Assembly (NCBI GenBank): GCA_911728455.2
Contig: OU452219.1
Location: 4,524,320-4,588,319, forward strand
Direction of reading: 5' to 3'
Origin: Marthasterias glacialis
Taxonomy: Eukaryota > Echinodermata > Asteroidea > Forcipulatida > Asteriidae
DNA: 64,000 nucleotides
Program-made: the position numbers and the translations under genes
In this document: in pieces, positions 20,515 through 33,164 of the stretch
How positions within the stretch are numbered: the stretch's first letter is position 1
How the letters are laid out: every line of letters begins with the position of its first letter
The notes under the pieces: generated by a model
What the model was told of the DNA's origin: nothing
Seen by the model: only the letters and a program-made list of their open reading frames with translations
The model's database searches: none

Positions 20515-21494
20515 GTATGAATGATTTCACTGGCAGTCATACTTTTTAGATACAAAAACTAAAGCTGTATATTTATCAGTTAGACAAAGGTATCATGCTA
20601 TGCTGATGTCATTTTCCCCCTTAACTGTTCGGGACAAGAGTACCTTGCTCTATAGCACCAAGATATCAGGCGGATTGGTTAGTAATCTCAAACTCAGCTT
20701 ACAATGGCAAAGGCAGCAGGCTTGACATTCGGAGTTAACCATGTCAGGGTGTAAACATCTTGGTGTTTTACAGTAATCTTGTCAGTAATTCTAGACAAAT
20801 TCTTCTTTCTTTCCTACAGGTTGACTGTGACTTTCTGTTTCGATATCTAGGGATTAGATTATTGAGTTAATTTTGATGACGAGAAATGTGACTTGGATCA
20901 AGTGGCAAGGAGACGTCAAAGCCATAACAGCTAGTGCTCAGTGTGGCAACTGGGAATGTTACACTCTGGATATCACACAAAAGTGCTTGGTTTAATGTCA
21001 GTCGGGGGGGGGGGGGGGGTTAGGTTGGGGGGGGGGGTGTTCGGGATTAGATTCGTAGATCTTCTCATTCATTTTATACCATTTTATACCATTCTCAGGG
21101 TATATGAACATCCAATCCACCCTTATACTGTGACCAGCTTGGCTTAGGTCCCTGTATGACAGTCTACTTAAAGCATGTGGTAATCAACACATACCGCAAG
21201 GGGCCAGTCTTTTCCAACACTGGCTTTCTTTTTGCCACATGTGATCAGAGATTCCCCTGCCTATTCAACCCAAGGAGGTTGGCATTGCTAACGTTAGCCA
21301 CTGCCAACCAACATCACTACCTCGCTTAAAGATTCTCCATCAAGAAAATGAAAATTGATGAAGGGTTCATTAGTTGTCATGAAATAATTTCATTCCTCTT
21401 TCTATCAAAATCTCAAACTATGGATTTGCAGTGAGCTCGATTCTCAAATTTTGCTTTTTAACAACTGGCTCAGCTCATCGATCAGGGGAAACAA

Positions 21495-21925
21495 AACGTT
21501 ACCCCCATACAAAGAGGGACAAAGGGCACTGGAATTAATGCTCAAAATCTCCCTTTTTCCAGGGGGGGGGGTATTGTGTAATCCACTATTCCAGACCTTC
21601 GTCCTTTTTGTTGTACAAAGGAGGATTACGTGAGATCGATAGGCTCCCACCATTGTTTATCACTGTACATGGCATATGGGAGGCAAGTCTGGGATTCCAG
21701 CATACCATGGCCGATTATCGGCCGTGGCTTACGGCCAAGAGTTGGCCGATTCACGGTGAAGACATTCCATATTTTCTTGACAGAGAAAACAAAAATCCCA
21801 GCGCATTTGTTACTTTGTTTAGTCATAGTTTCACTGTGACAACGATATTCTCAAAAACAAAATTATTCCAAAAGTTCAAATAAAAACTTACTACCGCTAA
21901 GAGCCACAGTAATTTTTTGAAAATA
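21495..21925. repeat. Dispersed repeat family F, copy 2
   Basis: Contains CCCCCATACAAAGAGGGACA, AATCTCCCTTTTTCC, GAGATCGATAGGCTCCCACC and GATTCCAGCATACCATGG. It then has a palindrome-rich part (CATGGCCGATTATCGGCCGTGG). The copy at 38110-38590 matches further right: TTATCGGCCGTGGCTTACAA and ATCCCAGCGCA. Confidence 0.8.
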
Positions 21926-24879
21926 CAGGCGTGAAGTGGTTAAAGAGGGGTTTAAATTAACTGTGAGATTGGCTCAAAAGGACACAAGGCTCGAGGGAAC
22001 AGAGGTGGGTAAAAGGGGGTTAGAAGGTAGACGGAAAGAAGGCATGACTGTGAAGATAGTTACAACTTTGAGATTTAACGAAACGGCAAAGCAGAACACA
22101 GTGAAATCTCGTCTCATCTATTTCCTCAAAGCATTTGTATTATATTCACATCGGATAGTACGGTTTACTTCTGTCACAAACGCCACCAATGGGACGTGAG
22201 ATTGCAGTAAAGGTGCGACAAGCTTTCACTGTTTCTTCTCCATGGATACGGTGACACATTGACACAACTGTGTTACTTGGCAGTGCAGTAGAGCAGAATG
22301 TGCTGCTACAGACTTTAAGAGTTCAACGCATGTTTTCTTGCATTGGAAAGTTTTTAAGGGTGTAGGAAAGTCAAGCGAGGGGATGAAGAATAGAAGTACG
22401 CAAGTAAAATGGGTCGTTTACAGATAAATCAACACTCTTCTTCTCCTGAGCATAGTCGTCAGACTTGTATGAAATCAAGGTTAGCTACAGAAAATGACAA
22501 TTATTTGAAAGATGTCAGCTTCTTACATCAACTATGTGGTAAGTGAAAGAAGCACCATCTACTAGTACAAAAATGGTCCTTAAATCTATGATCTACAGTG
22601 TTACAGAGAAGCAGATATTGATGTGTGAAGCTGTATGATAAACAGTGCAGTTGGTGAACAGATTTGTAAACAGAATTTTGTCCCTACACCTGGGGTGGAC
22701 CTTAACATTTGCCTGCCAGTCTCAGGTCAGGTTACCATTGGGCATGCCTCAACTTTAAGAGTGAAACCTCACCATCTGGCCTTTTTATGATTTTGTCAAA
22801 CTATTTCAAGATGGTTTTAAATCCATCAGGTGTGCCTAAAAGCCCTCCACCTTCCCCCTCCCCAAACCAAGAAAAAAAAACCCAGTTAAGGTCCAGTCCT
22901 GGTCACAACTATAGCCAAGAGTATCATGTGTTTAGTACATACCTCTTTACTTCTTCTAATAACATCACATTGGCAACAGTGGATAAAATTTAACCATTAT
23001 TTAGAGTTAGATTTTCAATAGGTACTTCACATAGAGGGAAATATTTGTCTACTCATGTATCCAAAACGGTGCGCACACCTTCACGTTGATCGTCACGTGA
23101 CTGACAATAAATCGTAGCTAAAGGAAGGAGCTAGAAACAACGGATGAGAAATGTTCACAAGATCTTCCACGATTCAAAGGTTTCATGCTTGTCCGAACCA
23201 AGAGGAAACTTTGCAACTTTAGATTATTACAAAATGTTATCAAATTTTGGGCTGGCATTTTGAGGGGCGGCAGCTCAAAGGCGGGATGCCCAGATCTTGA
23301 TGTCAGAAAACAAAATTTATGTCCAAAATCTGCTAAAAATATTTGAACCTGCCTTACTTAGCCACCACACATCGTTCATGCCACTTCTTTCTTTCCAAGG
23401 GCCTAACGTCCTGCTTACAAGTTTGGGCAAAACGCAGCCCTGCTTTTAGCAGAAATATTTCCAGTTTTGATATTCCTTATGTTTTTTTTAACAAAGACAT
23501 GCATCCTGGCAGTGTTGCAGTTTTGTTCAGAAGTTCTCGACCAACAGAATGTGATCCAAACAACCAGGCCTAACTCCACGGCTCTGCTTACCGTGGCATT
23601 CTTGGCTTGCGGTCACCATTTGACAGGTTTATAGCACCAAATTTCTGTGCTAGCTGTGTAAACAAAGAGCACTTAGTAATAACATGAAGTACGCATGCGA
23701 ACAGGCATAAATTCCTTGCCATTCCGTGAAAACCACTTACTTTAACAAGCAGGTTTTTCTGCTTCTGTAAATGCACATTTTTTTTCTCGTTATGGTAAGC
23801 AGAGTCAAGACATTGGACCTGAATGTTTTGACCAACTTGCTGGGTAAACACTTCTGCAACACAATAAAATGACCACCCCTCCCACCAAATCCACAAATAC
23901 AAATATTTAAAAAATGTTGCAAATGTTAAAATGTGTTAAGCACTCATGATTCAGCTGGGATACTTTGCTGGAGTTCAGTTCATAGCATCTATCTGGTTAC
24001 TGATATCTGTGCATCGGGTTTTCCCCGCATGCAAGAATTACTTGTAACTTTTTCATGAAACCATGCGGTGCCAAAAGGACAAACAATCAGCTGGTTGTGC
24101 ACAGAGACAAAATGCCCCCCTTTCCCCAAATCCTACGGTTGCCTTTTGCTTGAATAAACTTTCAATATAGCTTACACGAAACAAATCCAAAACTGATTGT
24201 CAACTCATAACTTAAAATGCAGGTCTGCGAAAATTGAGGTTAAAAATGACTGTGACCCAATCTATGGTTCCAATGTAGACACCAAACGTGAGCTAAAAGG
24301 CATGCAATTCAGTCGGGCCTGGAATTAGACATGACCTCTCTTGCCCTGGTCTTGGCCGTGATGCCCCTTCATCAAAGTTTCCCATAGACTTTAAATTTGC
24401 CCTTTGCAAAATGAAAACGGCCTTGCCCTCCCAAAGATGAAATTCCAGGCCCGAGTCTTGCTACTTGCTACTGTGGTGTCAACTATTCATTCTATATCTC
24501 ATAATCCAGGTCAAATTTAAGGGCGCTGCTAAACCCAAAATAAGGCTCAGGAAACGTATACATTTGATCAGAACAAGCATCAGCAAGGAATTTGTCGCAA
24601 ACGATGTTCATCACGTGGTAATGTGGCAACACAAAACTTTCATTTAGTTTTTATTGGTGTTACCATTTATCAAATGCTGCAAATATGGCTGCTTTTGATG
24701 AACATTTGATATTTACAGTTATCAGTATATATGTTCTGTACGCTACATCATAATTATTTCATTTTTACTCTTTTTTTTATGTTGGGCGATAAAGTCTGTG
24801 TACGTGTAGAAAATGAGAACTTAAAGATGTTTCTCGTGCATGGTGCAAACATGTGGTTGGTGATGATAATTAGTGATGA

Positions 24880-25035
24880 AATAATGCACCGTGCATATAT
24901 TGGTGAGGCCTGTCATGCATATTAAACGTCATTCGTGCATATTCATGTGCAGTTCATGCAGAGTAACGATGCCTGATGCATATTCATGATGCATGTTAAT
25001 GAGTTTCATGCACATGCAGCATCATGATTGGCTGG
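24880..25035. promoter_or_regulatory. Cluster of ATGCATATT / TGCATATTCAT motifs
   Basis: Within about 150 bp there are at least five ATGCA- or GTGCATAT-type words: CCGTGCATATATTGG, TCATGCATATTAA, TCGTGCATATTCATGTGCA, TGATGCATATTCATGATGCA, GTTTCATGCACATGCAGC. A TAATGAG homeobox core and an ATTGGCTGG CCAAT-box in reverse lie within or just after it. The words resemble octamer/POU and homeodomain sites. No gene start is visible nearby. It is either a cis-regulatory element or a local low-complexity expansion. Confidence 0.4.
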
Positions 25036-25737
25036 GGAATGCTGGTTTCAAATCAATCACAGCATGGATGACCCTCAGACTTGTGATAAAAAATTGTACT
25101 CGTGTTTATCGGGTGTAAAAGTCACTGTCGTTAGAAAAGTTAACATTCAAACTCAAACCATGCATAAATAAACCACACAAGTCATTCTATACTGGTTCCT
25201 GTAACACATATACCATGGTGGTTAATGAGTTATGTTAGATTGCAGGCAAAGGGGGTGTCTTAACAAAAAATGTTAAAATCCAGTAGTGACCAATTTCATA
25301 TGACAAGATGTCAAAACAATTCTTGCATCATTGCATCATCGGTATAGGAGTAGTAAAATTACTAGGCTATAGCCCCTCCATAAACCAAGATACTTCAAGA
25401 AACTATCTTGTGTTTTTCCCAATTTCACCAAAAAATTAAAGTATATATATACATAACAAAAAAAAACTTGTGGATTATTGCTTGATTAAAAGAAAAACAA
25501 AAAAAAACTTCAGGATTTCCCTAGAGCTGGTGCCTCTTGAGTCCAATGCATAACCCCCCCCCCACACTCAATATTCTTTCGGCACAACTTAGAAAAGAAT
25601 AAATTGATTACTTTGCAACTGAAAGCTCACTGATTATGAAGTTCACACCAGTACCAATCCAACAGAAAAAGAAGAAAAATCCATCTGAAACACTTGTCAA
25701 AGTTGAGAAAATAGCATTTGAAGAACCCCCCCTCAAA

Positions 25738-25768
25738 AAAAAATAAATAAATAAATAAATAAATAAAT
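25738..25768. repeat. (AAAT)n microsatellite
   Basis: Seven or so AAAT units flanked by AAAAAAA and AGAATTGCC. Confidence 0.9.
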
Positions 25769-26320
25769 AGAATTGCCATTGCTTATTTCGATTGCTGCAA
25801 TTTAAACAAGCTCCAATATGAATCCGGTTTTCAATGTTTTCACGAAACCAGGGCCACCAATTTGGTGACATTTTACAGGATGGGCAGACGCTTTTGTTTC
25901 TTCAAAACTAGAGGACGGGAATGGATTCAATCTTCCAAAAACTAACGGAAGTACCTTCTCGTTATTGCATTTGATGTAACTTTAGGAGCTTGAGTGATTA
26001 GACTTAGTCCTCTTTTCTTTAAAGAATCTTGTCTTCAACTCCGCGACACAGATAAGATTTTTCCCCCCTTTTAAGCTGAGTAGAATTACCTAAGAAGACA
26101 TCTGAACAACTGAAATATAGTTGAATTCTTTGGATTCTTTTAAGAATTTGTCCTCGAACAAACTGGAACACTGGAAATTCATTTGGGTGTAACATGCAAT
26201 TTGATCTCTACTTCATCTGGTGCAATGTAAGGAGGTACCGTTATATCATGAAGTACGCATGCATCCTGTCACTCATTCTCCAAATGAAAAAGAATGAAAA
26301 GGGGGGAGGCGGGGGGAGAG

Positions 26321-26375
26321 AAAAATAAATAAATAAATAAATAAATAAAAATAAAAATAAAAATAACTAAATAAA
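26321..26375. repeat. (AAAT)n / (AAAAAT)n microsatellite
   Basis: AAAT units change to AAAAAT units after about 28 bases; a purine-only GGGGGGAG tract precedes it. Confidence 0.9.
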
Positions 26376-29098
26376 AACTTGATGTGTAATTGGGGGGTTT
26401 ATTCTTCAGGTCAACATTCACCAATCACCGATCATGCACATTCACTCATTTCCAATGTCCAATCACTACAATGTTTGAGTGCGCTAAGGCCTGTGATGGA
26501 AAGACTATACGAAGGGGGATTCGAACCATGTACCATTGCTATCACTTATCCAGGAAGTCCATCCGATTGGCCAGACTGGGCAGTTTAGGTATGAGTGATT
26601 TAGTCTGCCGCAATGATCATAGAAAGAAGGCAGGGAATATACAACGTTAAAGCACAGGTTGGCACGGTAACAGATTTAATGCAGTTTAGAATTCTGAGCC
26701 CTTTTATAAGAAAAGGAAATTCGGGGGGTATGAGGGGTTGCTATTAATACGCTCTAATTTTATGAATTCTACAGTCCCAAAAAGCTGGACTACTTATAAA
26801 ATACTACTTATAAATAGTGTATACTTCAGGGGGAAATCTCTGTCAGTGCTTTCGTATTTAAATAATAATACAAGAGAAAACAGCAATAAACAAGTATAGA
26901 TAGTTCCTGCTAGATGCCATCTTTATGGACAACTTGGGTTTTGGCTTTGAACTAATTTTCCCACGCAACTAAGTGTTTCACCGACTAATCATGCATGGAA
27001 TTTGATAGAACTCCAATGTATCATTTGATAGAACTCCCACGTGCCGCACACGGCGTTTACGCACAACGTTAAACAAATGTCCGTAACGATGGCCTACTCT
27101 ACATCGTGTGACATCATGTGGAAACCATCTATACAAGTTTGGTTTCTTTCCAATGTGGAAATCCATTTCGGATTTTTAAAAAAACGTATTCTAGAAGTTC
27201 AGTTGTGGATGACAATTCTTCCATCATTTTTCTTTACAATGAAGGTTGGATCCTAGGCATGCTGATGTTTCTATCTATTGTTCGATGTATATTTATGCGA
27301 CAGTTAGTAACAATTTGGAAGATGAATTAGTTTTTCTCTTTTTTGAGCATCTCAAAATTAAATGAGCACAATCTTTGATGTCGTTGATGATTTGCACTTT
27401 TTCTCTTTTTTTTTCTTTTTCTGTTGACGCAATTTTTCTCTTGATCGAGATCATCTTGAAAACATCTTAAGATATTTTGCCAAATGTGTACACTCATCAT
27501 AATGTTGTGAAAAGCAACACAACATTCCTGAGCTACTAAGGTGTAAGTAAATAAATTAAATGGAATGAAAACCGTAAGAGGTAAATAATTTGTTTTACCC
27601 GTGTTATGATTGGAAACAATTATATCATAAATTAATTTCTTCTTCTGTTTTTTTTTTAAATGGTTCAAGCTTAAAATGTCAAAAACTTCACATGCCTTAA
27701 AAAAATAAAATAAAATAGCTATGATAATAAACTATTAATCTATAAGAAAGTAAGTCCAAGGAAAAATAAACTGCCATTACGGGGGTTGGACACTCTTTTG
27801 GAGTCAAGAGCTTTCTTCAGATTATCTTGAATGCCTCGGTGAAACCACTCGTAGAGAAAAAAGTTCAATGAATTTTAGCAATCATTAGAGAATTTACCTG
27901 AAGAAAAAGTACTGACCTAGAGATTCTTTATGAGCCTACATGCTCCTAGTCTACCTCTACAATCTCTATGTCCCCACTCCAAAGTAATCGGGAGAAATCT
28001 TATTTCAAGTCTGACTCCATCCCACTTAGCTGCTATCTCCGAGAGGAGGGCTGAGATAAAAGACTGAGGCATTTGGGTTGGAACTTAAGGGTCACTCAGA
28101 AATAAATGTCCTGCAGAATGGGGGGTTGTATCTGATTTGCAATTATCATCAAATTCATCGACCGGAGACTTAATGGTCAAAGGACCACTTAGAAATTCCT
28201 TCTCGTTTTCTGTTCGCTTTGAAAGAATTAATGTGGCTTTTCAGTTAAAAGTGTTTTAATAAGAAATAAACATACAATAAAAAAAACATCTTTTTGGAAA
28301 ATTGAAACTTTGTTATGCATAGAGAAAACCAGAAGGATGCTCCTTTTAATCAAACCTTATTTATAAAAAAAAAAATATAAAAAAAAATATAAAAAAACTT
28401 CTGTGCAGACTTTGAGGTGAATATCAAGCATTTTATGCCATTTCTTGAAACTGATTTTTTTTAAAGCATTTGAAGCATTTGTTTGAAGATGTTTTTTTTC
28501 CAAAGTGAGCAAGCTATTAACAAATGGGACAGGACACAAAGGTCCAGATATACAGATGACTTTGAACGAAATGTGATGCGGCTGTGGGTGGTCAAAGTCA
28601 ACGCCCTCGCTCTGTCTTACCCATCATCCAAAAAACAACCCTTTTAGATTTCATTGGGATATGTACATGTGGTTCTCAGCCAAGAAAACTGACAAGAGTT
28701 GTGGAAAGACTGCGGGCGAGCCACAGAAAACCCTGAGGGAGAGTTTGTAAGGCGTTCAGTTGGGTAGATTGTGTCTGAATCTAGTGACTTCTGCTCCGGC
28801 TATGGCTGTTGGCTATGGCTGTCGGCTATGGCACAGCAACAACGTTACAGATTAGGCCTAAGCCACTGCCGAAGCCATCAATTCAAACACCCCCATGATT
28901 AGGTGGGCTTTTATCACAGGGATTGGACATTTTTAGCAATTACTTTTGGCTTTATAGATGAGCAAGGGATGTCATCTTCTTTAATTGTTATAGCAAGAGG
29001 ACCAAGGATGTGATGTAATATCTTGGCATGTTAGTTCCAAGTGGTGGATATCCAACAAGATGGAAAATTAGATAATAAATAGGGAATAAATATAAATT

Positions 29099-29357
29099 TC
29101 AATTTGCCTTACACCAATGTGTGATAAGCACTGTATACTCTGTGCTTTCGAGTCCTGTGGAAAAAAAACCACAGGCAACTCGGGTGGGATTCGAACCCAC
29201 GACTCCCGCATGACTAGAGCAGATGTCTGAACCGTTAGACCACCGAGCACGCCCGGTGACGAGAGGCCAGTTTGAATCCAGTATTTTTTCCACAGGACTC
29301 GAAAGCACTGAGTATACAGTGCTTATCACGCATCGGTGTAAGAAAAATTGAAATTTA
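29099..29357. mobile_element. SINE family A, inverted pair
   Basis: The minus-strand copy at 29099-29260 is the best preserved in the window. On the minus strand it reads GGTGGTCTAACGGTTCAGAC (A-box region), ATCTGCTCTAGTCATGCGGG, GTCGTGGGTTCGAATCCCAC CCGAG, a TGTGG-T-rich-CCACAG hairpin and the AGTATACAGTGC tail. A forward tail only (TTTTCCACAGGACTCGAAAG CACTGAG...) follows at 29286-29357. The head resembles a tRNA but the acceptor stem is not closed by the body, so it is a SINE and not a tRNA gene. Confidence 0.85.
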
Positions 29358-29734
29358 TAAGACGGAAAATGTCAAGCTGTCATTTAGATAACAAGAAATA
29401 AAAAAAATATTTCTGAATAGCTGCTGGAGTCTTCTTGGGGTTTGTGATATAAGGGGAAATTCAAATTGGACCAAAGTCCTGAACTATGCTACATTAAATT
29501 GGATTTGTCATCCAATGAAGAAGTTTATCCCCTAAGAGTAAAACTTATGTAAAATGATGCTAACTTAAATACTTATCAGACTATTTCTTCAGGATGAAAA
29601 ATCAACTACATGTAGATACTCTTAATGATATAGTTTTTATCTACCATAATGTGAACTTAAAAAGTGGACATCTACATGTTAGCTTATTAGCAAATCACAA
29701 ATAAGAACAGATACACAACTTACTTGCTGCAGAG

Positions 29735-29768
29735 TTTTAAAAAAAAAAAAAAAAAAAAGGAAAAAAAA
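29735..29768. repeat. Poly(A) tract
   Basis: About 20 A, then GG, then 8 A. Confidence 0.9.
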
Positions 29769-32700
29769 GTTCTCAGCAACCATAACAATGCAGCCAATCA
29801 GAAAGGGTTTAAATTCACACTGCAATAAAAGCCCTTTACTGATTGGCCAGTCTACAGAGTCATGGGGGCTGACATCTTGGTTAACTCAGCACCAATAAAG
29901 TTGCATACCGAATTCCTGATGGAGATTGTATTATACAGTCTGAATTTGGACTAATAAATAAGGTGAAAGGGGGTGATGAAGTGTTTACTTGGGGCTAGAA
30001 TGTGGATTAAAGCAAGCCATGGAATCGACCATACCTTTTCCCAGTGACTCAGGCACTATGTGCAGCATAATAAATGAATGGCAGTGATGAAGACGGAACG
30101 GAGAGGGGGCGTAGAGAGGGGGAGTCAATGTAATCCAGAGAGAGGGGGAAAAAAGGGACGTGGTCCAAGGGAATGATCCAGTATGATAAAAGGTGGGCAA
30201 GACAAAAGGTGGGATGTGAAGAACAGGAGAGAGAAAGAGTTATTGTTAAATTCTTACAGAAAATGTTTTGTAGTTGAAATCCGTGTTTGTACATGTATGT
30301 TTATCATAATGTGGTGAGTGCATTATCTTGGTTTGTCCATGGAGGGAGGAAATCCACTCCTCCATGGTTTTGTTTGTCCCATCGCACATCGGTCTGACTC
30401 CAAGTGAGACTCGGATTCAGCTTAGGCGGGTGCATATTATTGTAGTTTACGTTCCACAGCAATCTCCACCATGCAGTCAGGGAGCTTGACAATGATAGCC
30501 ACATAAAAAAAAATCATTTTGACTATTTTTGTGTCTTCGTAATAGCAAGCCATCCCTGCAGTAAGTGTACACATAAATGTGCCTGTGAATTAATTGTTCT
30601 AGTGTGGTAAGCTCATAAACATTTTGAAAGTTTGTATTTTCATAATTCAATAACTTAGCAACAGGGTGCATTTACAGCAATCATTTGCCACAATTATCAA
30701 CAATAACAACTGAACAAAAAAAAAAGCTCAGAGGAATCCAAACAGCATCTCGCAGGCACTTAAACACAGGCGTGAATGAAAGAATTGTGCTAAAAACTGT
30801 GCGAAAAAAAGAGAGACGCATGAAAAAGTGCAGCGATAAAAATGCTCTGATTTTTTTAACAAAGTGCAGCGTCAATCAATAAAAACACATGACAAATAAC
30901 AGTAAATGATCTTAGTCTGTTTTCCACTACATAGAACAAACTCATAGAAAGACAAACAAACAGACAAAACTAGGTGCAAAAACAAGATGTCTTAGAGAAC
31001 AGGGTAGGAAAGTGAGGGGAGGGGGGTGGTTTGTAAACCATTTGTTTTTTCGTTTTTTCTAGAAGTCCAAATAACTGGACTTCGTCTTGTCTGACAACCA
31101 GCCTGCATACATGTAGTTCTATTGAGGAATTCAAACAAACATACTAACCCTTAACAGACATGTCATGAATTTTGGGAAATCACGGCTCACTCTTAGGCAA
31201 TGTCCGTGTATTTGAAGTCCGTATGGAAAATGTCCATTTTCAAAATTACTGACAGAGCCCAAGCCTGAGAATAGCTCAAAGATGTATTTTAGAAAATGGT
31301 CCTGGACAAATAGAAAATCACATGAAATGGTACACCCATCGGTGCCTAGTGTACTTAAATTCCAAGTGGTTATAATCTTTCTTTCTTTCTTTTTTTTTTT
31401 GGGGGGGGGGGGCTGTTTGTATGGGCTTTTGCTAATTTTGCACTTGCTCCTTCGCCAAAACTTCAGTTGAACTTTAATTAAAGATTTTTTAAATTTATAA
31501 TTAATGAAATAATATATTCTTGAAATACACATGTCTGAACAATTGCACTGCATGTATGCAGATTGTAACCAGTGTAATTTTGTGCAGAAAAGATTGCGGG
31601 GGCAGGGGGGGGGGGGGGTTACTCGTCTTTAACAAAAACATGATGAATTAACATACGCTATGCTCACACTGGGATGAAAACAAAATTGATTTGATTTTTG
31701 GCCCGCAATGTGGCATTTGAATGCAATTTCAATTTTGGGCATTTCAACGCAATGCTGACAACCGTTCTGTTCAACAATGCAGAGGTACGCCATACTCTGC
31801 ACCAAGTACCTCCTGTTTCCTATCACATACATTTTTGTTTTATTAAGTGAACAAAAATTTCAAATTAGATGATACTACAGTTCGCATTGGTTGAACCTTT
31901 CGAGTGCTGCTGTACAACAACCATAGCAAGGTTGCAAAAGCATTCCTCTGAATCGGGCACTAAACTACCCGCCTTGGGTCTTACTCCCTGAATCCAAATG
32001 GTTGTTTTATGAGTCCATCATTACAGTGACCTGACTCTTTTCTGCAAGGGCAACCATGCTTTGTCATTGAATATCAGGAAGATTTGTATGGAAAGAGTTA
32101 TGACCATTTTTTCCCCCATTTTGTTTCAGGAATGAACAGTTTCTTTGAAAGTATCAGACTGTTGTCAGACTTACTACACGTGGTTTTTCTCGTCTGTGCA
32201 TGCAGCACAGAAACAACATAGTGCAAAAGTGAGAACAGCCTAATTTTCATTATTTCGTGTGAATGCAAAAAAGTGAATTATTGTTACAGTGAATGAAGCA
32301 ACAACAGTATCCGGCAAAAAATCAAACCAATTGGAGAAATATTCACAATCAGAACGAGAAAACAAACATTGTTGTTCTGTGTTAGGAATGAAACCTGGAC
32401 ATAAGACTCTAAAGGTGTTAAGAACACATTTAGAACACATTCACAACACAACCTCTGGACAAATTGAAAAAGTACTTTTCCCCCGTACTAAGCATGAGGT
32501 GGTCATGCTTCAATTTTGTTGAATGTGTGCTAGCTTGTTGCGCTCCCCCCCCCCCCCCCAAACAATCGATGCATCACCTTTGACCCACTCTAGAAGAACC
32601 TGCACCAATAGTAAGCTATGCAAAAAAAAATCAAGTGCCCCAATCTGAGATGTGCGCATGCGTTTGGCTTAAATATTTTGAGCAATAAAAAAAAAAACGG

Positions 32701-32962
32701 GTAAAAGATTAAAAAATCGATGCACCGAATGTGTTCAGGAAGACCACATTAACATTGCGCAGCGTAGTTTCAAAGGCTACCAGCTCTGCTAAGGTAAATG
32801 TTAACTCAACATAGTAAACACTTTAAAAAAAAAAAATAGTAATAAAAAAAAATCAAATAAACTTAACAAAAACAAAAAAAAACCCAGACATTTACTCCAA
32901 ACGGAGAGGAAAACAAAAAATACCACCAACACTGAGTAGGGACAAAGACGCACAATGTGTAC

Positions 32963-33164
32963 CTTTTTCTTGGGATTAAGAAGTTCTTTATATTGATCTG
33001 ATTTGAGGAATCGTGGATAGCTGTCACTCCGCATCAGCGTGTAGATATGGTCCTGGGCCGAGTCAAACGTATACCTTCCAGCGCCTTTCATGTTTTTCCG
33101 GGTCACTTCCCGGACCTTGGAGTCCACGTTGATCGGACTGTGTGATGATTCTGACAGGAATTCA
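32963..33164 (-). CDS. R7 RGS exon: end of RGS domain
   Basis: 202 nt from acceptor TATTTTTCTAG to donor GTACACATTG. It reads (N)[73 protein letters not shown] carries the conserved Asn that positions the catalytic Gln of G-alpha. GRYTF..AQ.HIY.LM.SDSYPRF matches RGS7 almost residue for residue. It ends on a codon boundary, so at least one downstream exon must supply the tail and stop. If the donor is ignored the frame reads through VHIVRLCPYSV and on into low-complexity sequence. Confidence 0.96.

Larger units (their letters stand above)
20525..32962. other. Long stretch without a supportable gene
   Basis: Likely 3' intron or 3' flank of the R7 RGS gene. It contains repeat family F at 21495-21925, SINE-A at 29099-29357, poly-A/T runs, (TAAA)n tracts at 25738-25768 and 26321-26375, purine-rich tracts (about 30080-30240), several poly-G/C runs, and a motif cluster at 24880-25035. 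All open frames are short and unlike known proteins. Confidence 0.5.

Noticed and set aside
26470-26590. Reversed B-box-like GGGGATTCGAACCATGTACC
   Set aside because: Single B-box word only, with no A-box at the right distance and no second copy in the window.
29160-29260. Possible tRNA gene in the minus-strand SINE-A
   Set aside because: A and B boxes are present, but no closed acceptor stem is seen and the same unit recurs five more times with a fixed tail.
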